Positions 7,359 to 15,472 of a DNA stretch of 20,721 nt are shown in pieces. The stretch comes from Mobilitalea sp. Its GTDB lineage: Bacteria > Bacillota_A > Clostridia > Lachnospirales > Lachnospiraceae. Position numbers and translations under genes: made by a program. Location: positions 1 through 20,721 of the forward strand of contig JARKQP010000166.1 of NCBI GenBank assembly GCA_029974875.1. The letters are read 5' to 3'. A model generated the notes under the pieces. The model had not been told where the DNA came from, did no database searches, and saw only the letters and a program-made list of their open reading frames with translations. The stretch's first letter is position 1. Each line of letters begins with the position of its first letter.

Positions 7359-7550
7359 CTAAAATTTGTTTATGAAGCCATACATTCACCATAAATGCCT
7401 GCGGGAAAATTCCGTATCTGTTTGACTGATATGAATAGACGGTATGCATTCATAATGGTACAAGCATTTGTGGAATGAGATGGTTTCTTTCCATTATATT
7501 TGCAGCGGTGAGCTGCGGTATGCTTAAAAAGCATAGAAAGAAGGTGTCAT

Positions 7551-9233
7551 ATGAAGCTATTCAAAGGATTAAAAAATGCAGTGGTTTCCCTGTTGGTTGT
7601 AGCGTTGCTGGCAAATCTTTCAGTTATTCCGGCCAACAGGATATCAGCTGCGGAGCCGACGTCACCGGCAGACAGCATAACAAGCAGTGACATTGTCATT
7701 CTATATGATAATGATGTTCACTGCGCCGTTGACGGATATGCGGGTCTTGCAGCACTGAAAAAGGATATGAAGGAAAAAACGAAATATGTTTCCGTGGTTT
7801 CTGACGGAGACTTTATTCAAGGGGGGACAATCGGCGCCATATCGAAAGGGCAAAATATTATAGACATCATGAACAAGGTTGGTTATGACGTGGTTACTCT
7901 TGGAAACCATGAGTTTGACTACCAGCTGCCTCAGCTCAAGGTGCTGACAGATAAGCTGGACAGTGATGTGGTAAGCTGCAATTTCAAGAATATGAAAACC
8001 GGCAAGGCTGTCTATGAAAGCTATGTTATTAAACAATACGGGAAAACCAAGGTAGCTTATGTGGGAATTGCTACTCCTGAATCCATAACCAAATCCACAC
8101 CGATTTATTTCCAGGATGCAAAAGGAAATTATGTTTATGGTTTTTGCAGCGACAAAACAGGAAAGGCACTATATAATCGTGTGCAGAGGGCAGTCAACGC
8201 CGCCAGGAAGGAAGGAGCCGACTATGTTGTAGCACTTGCGCATCTGGGAACGGAAGGAATCACCGACCGTTGGACCTCGACAAGTGTTATCAGGAATACG
8301 ACAGGAATTGATGTGATGCTGGACGGGCATTCCCATAGTACCTTTGCAATGGATGTGGTTGAGGATAAAGACGGAAAAGATGTAGTAGTATCCTCAACTG
8401 GAACAAAATTTGAGAATATCGGGGAGCTTGTCATCAAGAGCGATGGGCAGATCTCCACCAGCCTGGTGTCATTGAAGGACTACACTAAACAGGATCAGGC
8501 AGTTGCTGATTACATAGCGACAATTAAAAAGAGCTATGAGGCAGAGCTTTCCCAGGTTATCGGGAAGACCTCCGTGGATCTGACCACACTGAACACTGAT
8601 ACCGGAAAACGTGCAGTTCGTAATGCAGAGACAAATTTAGGTGACTTCTGTGCTGATGCACTCCGCATTGTACTGGATGCGGATGTGGCTATTATGAATG
8701 GCGGCGGTATCCGCGCTGATATTGCTGCCGGTGATATTACCTATAACAGCCTTCTTTCAGTCAATCCGTGGGGGAATATGGGATGCGTTCTTCAGGCAAC
8801 AGGGCAGCAGATTAAGGATGCACTTGAATTAGGTGCTAAGAATTACCCGGAGGAGAGCGGCGGTTTCTTACAGGTATCAGGTATTACATATGAGATTAAT
8901 TCCACCGTCAAATCCTCTGTAAAGCTGGATGCCAACGGAATGTTTGAAGGTGTGGATGGAGTATACCGGGTTGAAAATATTAAGGTCTTAAATAGCAAGA
9001 CCGGTGAATATGAAGCCTTGGACCCTGCAAAGGAATACAAACTGGCCGGCATTAACTATAATCTAAGGAATGGCGGCGATGGTTATACCATGTTTAAAAA
9101 TAATAAGGTTATAAAAGATGATGTGATGGTTGATTATGATATTCTGTCCACCTATCTGTTAGAAAATCTCAAGGGAGTTGTAGGGGCAGATTACAAGGAT
9201 CCGGCAGGACAGGGGAGAATCGTAGTAAAGTAA
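7551..9233 (+). CDS. Secreted 5'-nucleotidase / 2',3'-cyclic phosphodiesterase (UshA-like)
   Basis: The 560-residue protein starts with a signal peptide (MKLFKGLKN, hydrophobic core to about residue 25, likely cut near ISAA-EP at 34). A calcineurin-like metallophosphatase domain follows, with metal ligands in DNDVH (Asp55, His57), SDGDF (Asp87), GNHE (119-121), a His in ALAHLG and the DGHSH pair near 260. The C-terminal 5'-nucleotidase domain has NLGDFCADALR and the substrate-binding NGGGIRADIAAG. There is no LPXTG anchor or C-terminal membrane helix, so it is probably released or loosely wall-bound. It likely removes phosphate from extracellular nucleotides for salvage of nucleoside and phosphate. 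AGAAGG precedes the ATG. The gene stands alone and is convergent with the next operon. Confidence 0.92.
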   Translation: MKLFKGLKNAVVSLLVVALLANLSVIPANRISAAEPTSPADSITSSDIVILYDNDVHCAVDGYAGLAALKKDMKEKTKYVSVVSDGDFIQGGTIGAISKGQNIIDIMNKVGYDVVTLGNHEFDYQLPQLKVLTDKLDSDVVSCNFKNMKTGKAVYESYVIKQYGKTKVAYVGIATPESITKSTPIYFQDAKGNYVYGFCSDKTGKALYNRVQRAVNAARKEGADYVVALAHLGTEGITDRWTSTSVIRNTTGIDVMLDGHSHSTFAMDVVEDKDGKDVVVSSTGTKFENIGELVIKSDGQISTSLVSLKDYTKQDQAVADYIATIKKSYEAELSQVIGKTSVDLTTLNTDTGKRAVRNAETNLGDFCADALRIVLDADVAIMNGGGIRADIAAGDITYNSLLSVNPWGNMGCVLQATGQQIKDALELGAKNYPEESGGFLQVSGITYEINSTVKSSVKLDANGMFEGVDGVYRVENIKVLNSKTGEYEALDPAKEYKLAGINYNLRNGGDGYTMFKNNKVIKDDVMVDYDILSTYLLENLKGVVGADYKDPAGQGRIVVK

Positions 9234-9310
9234 ATTAATAGCCTTTATCAGGAATAGAAGCAATCTGTACACACCTAAAGAAAAGCCAAGCCAATCCCTA
9301 TAAAAATAAC

Positions 9311-9351
9311 AAAGCCGCCTTGCTGATTTTTCGTGTCAGCAGGGCGGCTTT
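9311..9351. terminator. Bidirectional terminator between convergent genes
   Basis: A 16-base-pair stem joins AAAGCCGCCTTGCTGA (9311-9326) and TCAGCAGGGCGGCTTT (9336-9351) with one wobble and a nine-base loop. TTT ends the plus side; on the minus side TTTGTTATTTTTA follows, a good T tract. It serves the nucleotidase gene and the minus-strand sigma operon. Confidence 0.85.
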
Positions 9352-9368
9352 CTGAAGTCTCCGGGCCA

Positions 9369-9683
9369 TTAATAGATCCCAGGAACATTTAACCCCCGGT
9401 CTACCTGTTCCATAATAAACTCAATCATTGACATCCCCATAGCAAAAAAGGAAAGAATGATAATCAGTGCAAAGGCCGTCTTATCATAAACTAATTTCTC
9501 CTCCTTCTGGCTGAAGTTCGCAATTAGGATTTCAAATCCCAGAAAGATGAAGATAATGGGCCAGAGCTTAAATATAACTCCAAAGGATATGGCTGGGATA
9601 AATATTCTTAGCAGGAAGATGATACCAAAAGAAACCAGCATCCCGCCAAGGGTAAAGGTACCTACTCTGTGTGTTCGAACCAT
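9369..9683 (-). CDS. Small membrane protein, LiaI-like, last gene of the sigma operon
   Basis: The 104-residue protein has a short basic N-terminus (MVRTHRVGT) and three hydrophobic stretches: about residues 11-31, 37-56 and 69-91. The motif FKLWPIIFIFLGFEIL is typical of the LiaI/LiaF-type membrane modules seen in Firmicute cell-envelope stress operons. It follows the 195-residue membrane protein gene with only two bases between. Its place under an ECF sigma factor suggests a target or modulator of envelope stress sensing. No catalytic motif is seen. The family match is tentative; membrane location is sure. Confidence 0.7.
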   Translation of the reverse strand: MVRTHRVGTFTLGGMLVSFGIIFLLRIFIPAISFGVIFKLWPIIFIFLGFEILIANFSQKEEKLVYDKTAFALIIILSFFAMGMSMIEFIMEQVDRGLNVPGIY

Positions 9684-9685
9684 CT

Positions 9686-10273
9686 TTATAAATTCTCCTT
9701 TCCGTCATTTGAAAGGAGAATGTCTCCTTTATCCTGCAGCATAGTTGCTTCCACGGGGTAATCCAATTCCTTTTTCTTACCGCGGATCAGATACAGTCCC
9801 AGTGCAATAATGGCAGCTCCGATGAAAAGCTGGGGGAAATAATAACCGATATTATATAATGCGTTGGCAATATAGCTGGGAATAACATAACGCAGGATAT
9901 CCATAAAATTATTCCAAAGGATGGATATACCGATTACGATTAATACCAGGGCTAAAATATTTCTATATTTGTTCTGGAAAATTTTCAATTTATCCATTGG
10001 AAGCTGGCTAATAGCCAAAAACTCATCCTCCTGTGCATAAAATTCATCCTCTGGCATGGCGCGCAGGTTATGGGTATCGAAGAATGCGTAAAACCAAAGG
10101 ACTGGCATAATAAGCATGATAGCCTCGGTCCTTAATAGCATTGCCAGGAAGATCAGCAGGAAAAATGCGGACATTAAGCTTAATCCTCTCTTCATAAAGC
10201 CCATATACATCTGGCCGGCACCAGGTAACAGGGAAAAGCAAAATGTCAAAAAGCCGTTCTTTTTTCTAATCAT
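9686..10273 (-). CDS. Multi-pass membrane protein of the sigma operon
   Basis: The 195-residue protein opens with FLTFCFSLLPGAGQMYMGFMKRGL, a pattern seen at the start of TM2-like proteins (a helix, then a Gly-rich turn and a second helix). Further helices lie near residues 32-65, 106-125 and 144-161. A soluble acidic loop (about 68-100, AMPEDEFYAQEDEFL) separates the halves, and the C-terminal 30 residues are charged. Its ATG overlaps the anti-sigma stop in TAATG, so translation is coupled. It may take part in sensing or be effected by the sigma/anti-sigma pair. Function is unknown. Confidence 0.7.
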   Translation of the reverse strand: MIRKKNGFLTFCFSLLPGAGQMYMGFMKRGLSLMSAFFLLIFLAMLLRTEAIMLIMPVLWFYAFFDTHNLRAMPEDEFYAQEDEFLAISQLPMDKLKIFQNKYRNILALVLIVIGISILWNNFMDILRYVIPSYIANALYNIGYYFPQLFIGAAIIALGLYLIRGKKKELDYPVEATMLQDKGDILLSNDGKENL

Positions 10274-10773
10274 TATTTTTTTACCTCCGTTTTCATAATG
10301 TTATTCGAAAAATTTAATATATTGTTGCCAAGCTCATTCATATTGTCCCATATCCTAGAAGTGAGGGATGAGGGATTTTTTTCAGATAGGTGATGCTCTG
10401 TCCTGGGTTTGGGGATAGGGGAGGAGTGGACGCCCAGCGGTCCGTTAAAATTCACTGTAAGCATTAACAGCAGTAGTGCCAGGACAGTAGCGCTTCCGAC
10501 CTTCAGGCTGTATAAGAAGAGCTGCATCTGCTTTGAGGTCTGCTTCGCCTTTACCGCTAATTGGATCTCGGGTCTTTTGGTAGCCTTGAGAATGTTGTCC
10601 TTTAAGTCTCTTGGGGCAGCAATCATTTCTTCAGACATCGCTTCCGCGAATAAATTAGAGCAGTAATCACAGTTGCAGATATGCCCGAGGAAGAGTTCCT
10701 TTTCCTCCTTATCCATTAATTCATGGCGGAATGCATCAATTTGCGCTCCCGTAAGATGATTATGTTCATTCAT
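10273..10773 (-). CDS. Zinc-finger (ZAS-type) membrane anti-sigma factor
   Basis: The 166-residue protein has the zinc-binding anti-sigma signature His31-x3-Cys35-x2-Cys38 (HICNCDYC), a cytosolic linker, one membrane helix near residues 92-107 (SATVLALLLLMLTVNF) and an outer C-terminal part of about 55 residues that is polar and Asn/Ser-rich. Such proteins hold the partner ECF sigma factor inactive until a signal releases it. The gene starts inside the end of the sigma gene (eight-base overlap) and ends by overlapping the next start, so all four genes are tightly coupled. The signal sensed is unknown. Confidence 0.85.
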   Translation of the reverse strand: MNEHNHLTGAQIDAFRHELMDKEEKELFLGHICNCDYCSNLFAEAMSEEMIAAPRDLKDNILKATKRPEIQLAVKAKQTSKQMQLFLYSLKVGSATVLALLLLMLTVNFNGPLGVHSSPIPKPRTEHHLSEKNPSSLTSRIWDNMNELGNNILNFSNNIMKTEVKK

Positions 10774-11254
10774 TCAGCAGTGCCCCCTTTCGATAGGTCT
10801 TTTGCAACAATGCCCTTGCCCGGTAAATCTGGGTCTGGACTGTCTTTAGGTTTTTACCGGTGTTTTCAGCGATTTCAGCTGCTGACAGCTCCCGGTAGAA
10901 ATGATCAAGAGCGATTTCCCGGTAAGGTGATTTTAAGCTGTTACACCGTTTGGATAGCTGGAGCCGGACCTCCTGCTCCAGTATATTTTCCTCAGGCGAA
11001 GCCTCCGGATTTCTTTGGCTGGTAAAGTATTCACCCTCCGTTGGGATGCTTTTCCGGTCTGACCGTTTAATGAAGTCAAGACATTTGTTTGTGGCAATCC
11101 GGCTCAGCCAGGCTTTTTCATATTGCCGGTCAAATTCAGATAAATGCTTGTAGGCGGAGAGGAAGGTTTCCTGGGCGAGGTCTTCCGCATCAAAATAATC
11201 ATGAACAATTTTAAAGCATATTGAAAAGATTAGATTTTGATACGTGTCAATCAA
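10766..11254 (-). CDS. ECF-type RNA polymerase sigma factor
   Basis: Region 2 shows AEDLAQETFLSAYKHL and ending EKAWLSRIATNKCLDFIKR; region 4 shows REIALDHFYRELSAAEIAENTG with the helix-turn-helix LKTVQTQIYRARALLQK. Length (162) fits ECF factors that lack extra domains. TTG 11254 is the first standard start in frame but has no ribosome site. The frame continues upstream as NNEQYYEYLIDTYQNL, which looks like the genuine family N-terminus, and a strong AAAGGGGG site (11290-11297) is spaced eight bases from an in-frame ATA at 11279-11281. The true protein is probably nine residues longer. The sigma factor likely transcribes its own operon and envelope genes. Confidence 0.85.
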   Translation of the reverse strand: MIDTYQNLIFSICFKIVHDYFDAEDLAQETFLSAYKHLSEFDRQYEKAWLSRIATNKCLDFIKRSDRKSIPTEGEYFTSQRNPEASPEENILEQEVRLQLSKRCNSLKSPYREIALDHFYRELSAAEIAENTGKNLKTVQTQIYRARALLQKTYRKGALLNE

Positions 11255-11334
11255 GTATTCGTAATATTGCTCATTGTTTATGCTTTCCGCCCCCTTTCAC
11301 CTTTTAGTCCTCTTTTGTGGTTGAACACTCTAGT

Positions 11335-11364
11335 ATTATAACGATAGTATATTTGATTTGTCTT
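11335..11364 (-). promoter_or_regulatory. Candidate promoter of the sigma operon
   Basis: Read on the minus strand, -35 AAGACA (11364-11359), an 18-base spacer and a perfect -10 TATAAT (11340-11335) lie about 55 bases before the start region. This is a housekeeping-type promoter; no certain ECF-type self-promoter was identified. Confidence 0.45.
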
Positions 11365-11407
11365 CAGGTTGAAATGTTTTTTTGCTGTCAAATATATGAA
11401 ACTATCT

Positions 11408-11530
11408 TTAGGTTAATTTTGCCATGCGGCTCCTTTTGCGATGCGTAAGCCATGCGGCAGTTTTCTTGCCGGAGGATATGGATAAGAAAAGCAATAGGGG
11501 AAGAGCTAGGATAATAAATAATTTTTTCAT
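11408..11530 (-). CDS. Possible 40-residue membrane or secreted peptide
   Basis: From ATG 11530 the minus strand encodes MKKLFIILALPLLLFLSI followed by a basic tail (SSGKKTAAWLTHRKRSRM). This is a Lys-start, one-helix, positively charged peptide. A longer version from 11644 has no supporting features. The upstream ribosome site is weak (AGG nine bases away). It could be a small membrane peptide, a toxin-like peptide or chance. Confidence 0.3.
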   Translation of the reverse strand: MKKLFIILALPLLLFLSISSGKKTAAWLTHRKRSRMAKLT

Positions 11531-11746
11531 GTTTATATACCTGTACCTTTCAATTTTTATGAGCTGTTTTAATACGACAGATATTACAGTAGGCGTCGTA
11601 TTTGTTTTATAGATAACTAAGATTTGGGATCCCTGGTCTTTCATATTACACTATAACGCAGGAGGTGGGAGGTTATCTTCAATTATTTTAATAAAGTTAG
11701 TGGGAATTTGGAAAGAAACCGGCACTCCGGTCCAATTATCATGAAT

Positions 11747-11795
11747 AAAAAAATTCCCCTCTGCCCTATGGAGTTAGTAACATAGAACAGAGAGG
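11747..11795 (-). terminator. Terminator of the chemotaxis receptor gene
   Basis: On the minus strand, a hairpin formed by 11795-11781 and 11770-11756 (CTCTG and CTATG blocks pairing with CATAG and CAGAG, with small internal mismatches) is followed by GAATTTTTTTATT, a good T tract. It lies about 75 bases after the receptor stop. Confidence 0.6.
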
Positions 11796-11869
11796 TTGTA
11801 TGGGTATAGCAAATGTAAAGCTGGGGGAGTGATTTATATCGCGCGTATGCTCTTACCTAAAGGCAAAAC

Positions 11870-14062
11870 CTATAACTTGAATTTCCCAACGATTCTCTTT
11901 AATGAATTTGCGTAATCATTATTTTTCTTAACCATATCCTGGGTTTTACCTGTCAGTGCCACAATATCAGTGTTTTTTCCAGCCACATCATTAACACCGG
12001 CAGAGGCTTCTCCAACCATCTGGTTGATCTCAGAGATGGAGTCCATGATTCCGAGGACATTGGAGTTTAAAAGATCAATCTGCTCCTGGATACTTTCCAT
12101 GGTCTCGCTCATGGTTCCTGCATCGGTATTGTATTTGTCACTGTTGCTAAGGAAGAGCTGATAATCCGACAGTACATTTACATTGATAAAATGCAGGGTC
12201 TGCTCCAGATTTTTTGATAAATTGTCAACTGCCGCATATACTTCATCCACGGTTTCTGTGATACCCTTAACGGTAGTAGCGGATTGGTTGGCAAGGGAGC
12301 TGATTTCACTGGCAACTACGGCAAAGCCACGCCCGGCATCTCCTGCCCGGGCGGCTTCAATAGAGGCATTTAAGGCAAGGAGGTTTGTCTGGTTTGCGAT
12401 ATCTTTAATGGTATTGGTAAGGAACTGGATTTTTTCAACGGCCTTTGCCTGCTCAATTGCAGCCTCCGTTTTTAATTTAACCTCCTCATAGATCCGTTCC
12501 GTCGTATCTGCCGCTTGTGAAGTGGCGGTTGAGAGCTCCGTTGCCCGGGATATAATATCGGTGGATAATTTCGCGCCGAGGGAGACCTTTTCCGTGATAT
12601 CCTTTGATCTGCCGCCAATCTGTTCGATTGTCGTATAGATCTGCTCCGTTGTCGCTGCCGTTTCCTGCATTCCGGCCGATAGCTCCTCTGCAGTTGCAGA
12701 GTTATCGGCGGCATGTTCATTTACGGAATAGGATATCGTGTTCAGACTGGCGGAGGAATCGGTAATCTGTGTTGATACCTCACTGATCTGCAAGACCATT
12801 TCCTTCATGATACCACGCATTTTTTCAATTGCCCGGCTCATCTCTCCCGTCTCATCCTGCCTCAGGGATAGGTTAGTGTACTTTGTATCCTCAGTGAAAT
12901 CTAATTCAGCAGTTTTGTTGATTAATTGTGTAATATTTTTAATTGATCTGGTAATAGTTCCTGTAATGAGGAATGCCAGCAGGCTTACGATGGCCACTAA
13001 CGCAATGGTTATGAGAATGGTTGTTGTGGAGGCGATATTAAGGGATGCTAACACCTCTTTTTGGTCTGCCACGGTAAATACGATCCAATTGCTGCCGGAT
13101 TCAATACTATAGCCTGCATATTTCTCAATACCGTTATAATTATAAGTGATAATATTCTTCCCAGGAACCGTTCCTGCCTGAAGCTGGGAGATTAGATCAT
13201 TGATTTCGGGTATATCCAGCTTCGTACCGATTAACTCTTCCTTTGGGTGATAAATGACATTGCCTTCAGAATCCAATATATAAGCGTATCCGCTCTCATA
13301 GCTTCCCACCTGGATATCTGACAGGCTGCTGCCAAATTCAGAGACCTTAACAGAGGTTATGATAGCGCCGGTGAATTCGGTAACGGGGGTTTGTCCCTCC
13401 GGATCTCCGCCTTCCTGTATGGCTGGAGCTGCTTGTGGATCGGGAACAGAAGTAGGATTATTTTCTGAGGGTATCCCTGTTGCAGCAGGTACGGCTGCAT
13501 TTGGACCTAATCCAATCTGCATATCAGTGCGAAGCGGTATGGCAAAGGTGACGCAAGCTTCCCCGGAAGTCCCGGATAGAAATACATTTCCCTGTGTACT
13601 TAGCCCGCTGGATACCATATTGGTGAAATAGGCTTCACCGGATAAATCCTTACCAAGTAGGCCGGTATTTGAGCTATATAGTACGAGGCCGTTTTCATCA
13701 ACAATACTAATATCTTCACAGGAGGTATTGGAATTCAGGAACATGGAGGCGTATTCCGCGACCTGGTCCGCATTTTCCTTTCCCTCAGAGCTTATGAAGG
13801 AGGAGATGGAAGCAGAGCTCATCATGAAATTAGCGGACTGGCTTATTTTCATGATGGTATCCGACAGGCTGCTGCTATAGGAGCTGGCTAATTGCTGCAT
13901 GGTTACTTCGGTACTATTGGTAATTGCTTTTTTAGATATGTTTACCATGTAAAAGCAGGTTACAAATACAGCCAGGATAATCGAGCAGATGGATAGAAGT
14001 GTGATTTTAGTCCGGATAGAAAAGAAAGATTTTTCATGCTTATTCTTTAGTTTGTTTTTCAT
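11870..14062 (-). CDS. Methyl-accepting chemotaxis protein with Cache sensor
   Basis: The 730-residue receptor has a first membrane helix at about residues 19-40, an extracellular double-Cache-like sensor (about 45-335), a second helix (about 347-370), a HAMP linker (about 370-425) and a long cytoplasmic signalling coiled coil. The signalling tip is clear in the C-terminal half ([24 protein letters not shown]). Residues about 182-229 form a Pro/Ala/Gly/Glu-rich stretch inside the sensor, not typical of the family. No C-terminal CheR-binding pentapeptide is seen. A good ribosome site (AGAGAGGA) precedes the ATG. The ligand is unknown; Cache sensors often bind amino or organic acids. No other chemotaxis gene is in the window. 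Confidence 0.93.
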   Translation of the reverse strand: MKNKLKNKHEKSFFSIRTKITLLSICSIILAVFVTCFYMVNISKKAITNSTEVTMQQLASSYSSSLSDTIMKISQSANFMMSSASISSFISSEGKENADQVAEYASMFLNSNTSCEDISIVDENGLVLYSSNTGLLGKDLSGEAYFTNMVSSGLSTQGNVFLSGTSGEACVTFAIPLRTDMQIGLGPNAAVPAATGIPSENNPTSVPDPQAAPAIQEGGDPEGQTPVTEFTGAIITSVKVSEFGSSLSDIQVGSYESGYAYILDSEGNVIYHPKEELIGTKLDIPEINDLISQLQAGTVPGKNIITYNYNGIEKYAGYSIESGSNWIVFTVADQKEVLASLNIASTTTILITIALVAIVSLLAFLITGTITRSIKNITQLINKTAELDFTEDTKYTNLSLRQDETGEMSRAIEKMRGIMKEMVLQISEVSTQITDSSASLNTISYSVNEHAADNSATAEELSAGMQETAATTEQIYTTIEQIGGRSKDITEKVSLGAKLSTDIISRATELSTATSQAADTTERIYEEVKLKTEAAIEQAKAVEKIQFLTNTIKDIANQTNLLALNASIEAARAGDAGRGFAVVASEISSLANQSATTVKGITETVDEVYAAVDNLSKNLEQTLHFINVNVLSDYQLFLSNSDKYNTDAGTMSETMESIQEQIDLLNSNVLGIMDSISEINQMVGEASAGVNDVAGKNTDIVALTGKTQDMVKKNNDYANSLKRIVGKFKL

Positions 14063-14113
14063 ATGGTATCCTCTCTTATGTAAATTAGTGTCTTATAAAA
14101 TGATTTGTATATT

Positions 14114-14145
14114 ATCTATCATTATCTTATGTATATTTGATAGAT
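14114..14145. promoter_or_regulatory. Inverted repeat upstream of the chemotaxis receptor gene
   Basis: ATCTATCA (14114-14121) and TGATAGAT (14138-14145) are perfect inverted copies 16 bases apart in the AT-rich region 52-83 bases before the receptor start. This looks like an operator or part of the promoter; no convincing -35/-10 pair was found for this gene. Confidence 0.35.
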
Positions 14146-14255
14146 TTAATATTAGGTTGGAAATGTGGAAGATTTGTGTGTGGGAAGTGAAAAAAATGTG
14201 AAAAGCAAAAATTAGCCGCCTGCAGAATTCTATTCAGGGGCGGGAGCCTGTTTAC

Positions 14256-14284
14256 TTGTTTTTGCAGGGTCATTGCTATATAAT
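14256..14284 (+). promoter_or_regulatory. Candidate promoter of the M42 peptidase gene
   Basis: TTGTTT (14256-14261), 17 bases, then a perfect -10 TATAAT (14279-14284), 36 bases before the ATG. The -35 matches only in its first half. Confidence 0.45.
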
Positions 14285-14320
14285 GTTACTTATTATTAGG
14301 AAAGCTATGAGGAGATTGTC

Positions 14321-15346
14321 ATGGAAACGATGGAATATGTGATTAATACAATTGAAAGACTTGTAAATATACCCAGCCCATCAGGCTTTACGAAGGAAGT
14401 AATAGCCTTTGTGGAAGCAGAGGCAGGACGCTTTGGATATTTTGGTGAGTATACCAATAAGGGCGGTTTTATCATAACGGTTAAGGGGAAAAGCGAAAAA
14501 GCAATAGGGATCTCAGCTCATGTTGATACGTTAGGAGCCATGGTCCGGTCCATTGATGGGGAAGGAACCTTAAGGTTCACCCTGATTGGCGGATATACCG
14601 TCCATAGTGTGGAGGGAGCCTATTGCAGCATCCATACACGGGACGGCCGCAAATATACCGGAACTATCCTGGTCAAGAGTCCTTCCGTCCACAGCTATGA
14701 TGATGCCCGTACTTTGGAAAGGGCGGAACGCAATATGCTGATCCGGATTGACGAACCGGTAAAGAGTAAGGAGGATGTACTGGCTCTGGGGATTCAAAAC
14801 GGGGATTATATAAGCTTCGATGCGTGCTTTCAATATACGGAAGGAGGCTTTATCAAGTCCAGGCATCTGGATGATAAAGCTTCCGTAGCTGTTATCCTGG
14901 GTATGCTGAAGGAAATATCAGAGCAGCATGCCGTGCCGGAAAATACGCTTAAGATTTTGATCAGTAATTATGAGGAGGTTGGCTTTGGTGCAAGCTGGGT
15001 ACCCCAGGACATTACCGAATTATTGGCCGTAGATATGGGGGTAGTAGGAGATGACCTGAACGGGTCGGAATACACGGTATCTATCTGCGCTAAGGATACC
15101 AGGGGTCCTTATGACTATGAGATGACCAACCATCTGATTGCCCTGTCGAAGGAAAATGGGGTAGATTATGTTGTTGATATCTTTCCCCACTATGGATCCG
15201 ATGTTTCGGCAGCCCTGTCCGGAGGTAATAATATCCGGGGAGCCTTAATCGGCCAGGGTATCCATGCTTCCCATGGAATGGAGAGAGCCCATAGGAGCGG
15301 TATTGAAAATACCTTAAAGCTGTTAAAATTATATATTGGGGTATAG
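14321..15346 (+). CDS. M42-family metallo-aminopeptidase
   Basis: The 341-residue protein belongs to the M42 family of cytosolic, oligomeric aminopeptidases (glutamyl aminopeptidase, deblocking enzymes, once called endoglucanase M). Two-metal ligands can be placed: His67 and Asp69 in SAHVDT, Asp184/Asp185 in RHLDDKAS, Glu218-Glu219 in NYEEVGFGA, Asp238 in AVDMG, and His315 or His318 in GIHASHGMER. The PDZ-like inserted domain lies between about residues 75 and 165. GAGGAG precedes the ATG. The gene is monocistronic as far as can be seen and faces away from the chemotaxis gene. Substrate preference cannot be told. Confidence 0.92.
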   Translation: METMEYVINTIERLVNIPSPSGFTKEVIAFVEAEAGRFGYFGEYTNKGGFIITVKGKSEKAIGISAHVDTLGAMVRSIDGEGTLRFTLIGGYTVHSVEGAYCSIHTRDGRKYTGTILVKSPSVHSYDDARTLERAERNMLIRIDEPVKSKEDVLALGIQNGDYISFDACFQYTEGGFIKSRHLDDKASVAVILGMLKEISEQHAVPENTLKILISNYEEVGFGASWVPQDITELLAVDMGVVGDDLNGSEYTVSICAKDTRGPYDYEMTNHLIALSKENGVDYVVDIFPHYGSDVSAALSGGNNIRGALIGQGIHASHGMERAHRSGIENTLKLLKLYIGV

Positions 15347-15368
15347 TGACCGGGGGGGCTTTGGCGAA

Positions 15369-15419
15369 GCAGCTTCCGCTGCGAAGTTACTTTGGTAACA
15401 TAGTTACGAAGGATATCCT
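15369..15419. repeat. Cluster of short palindromes
   Basis: Within 51 bases lie GCAGC-TTCC-GCTGC (15369-15382), GTTAC-TTTG-GTAAC (15386-15399), an overlapping GTAAC-ATA-GTTAC (15395-15407) and AGGATATCCT (15410-15419). The shared GTAAC arm can pair with either neighbour. There is no T tract to mark a normal terminator. It may be a small dispersed repeat element or a 3' RNA structure of the M42 gene. Confidence 0.5.
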
Positions 15420-15472
15420 CACCTTTTATTTGCTGATACATACAATAGTATCAGTAATATATGAGGAAAGGA

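Noticed and set aside
7475..7690. 71-residue frame overlapping the nucleotidase signal peptide
   Set aside because: It is in another frame over a well-supported gene; its sequence shows no domain.
12183..13631. Open frames on the plus strand across the chemotaxis receptor
   Set aside because: They are antisense shadows of the coiled-coil gene, with no ribosome sites or recognisable domains.
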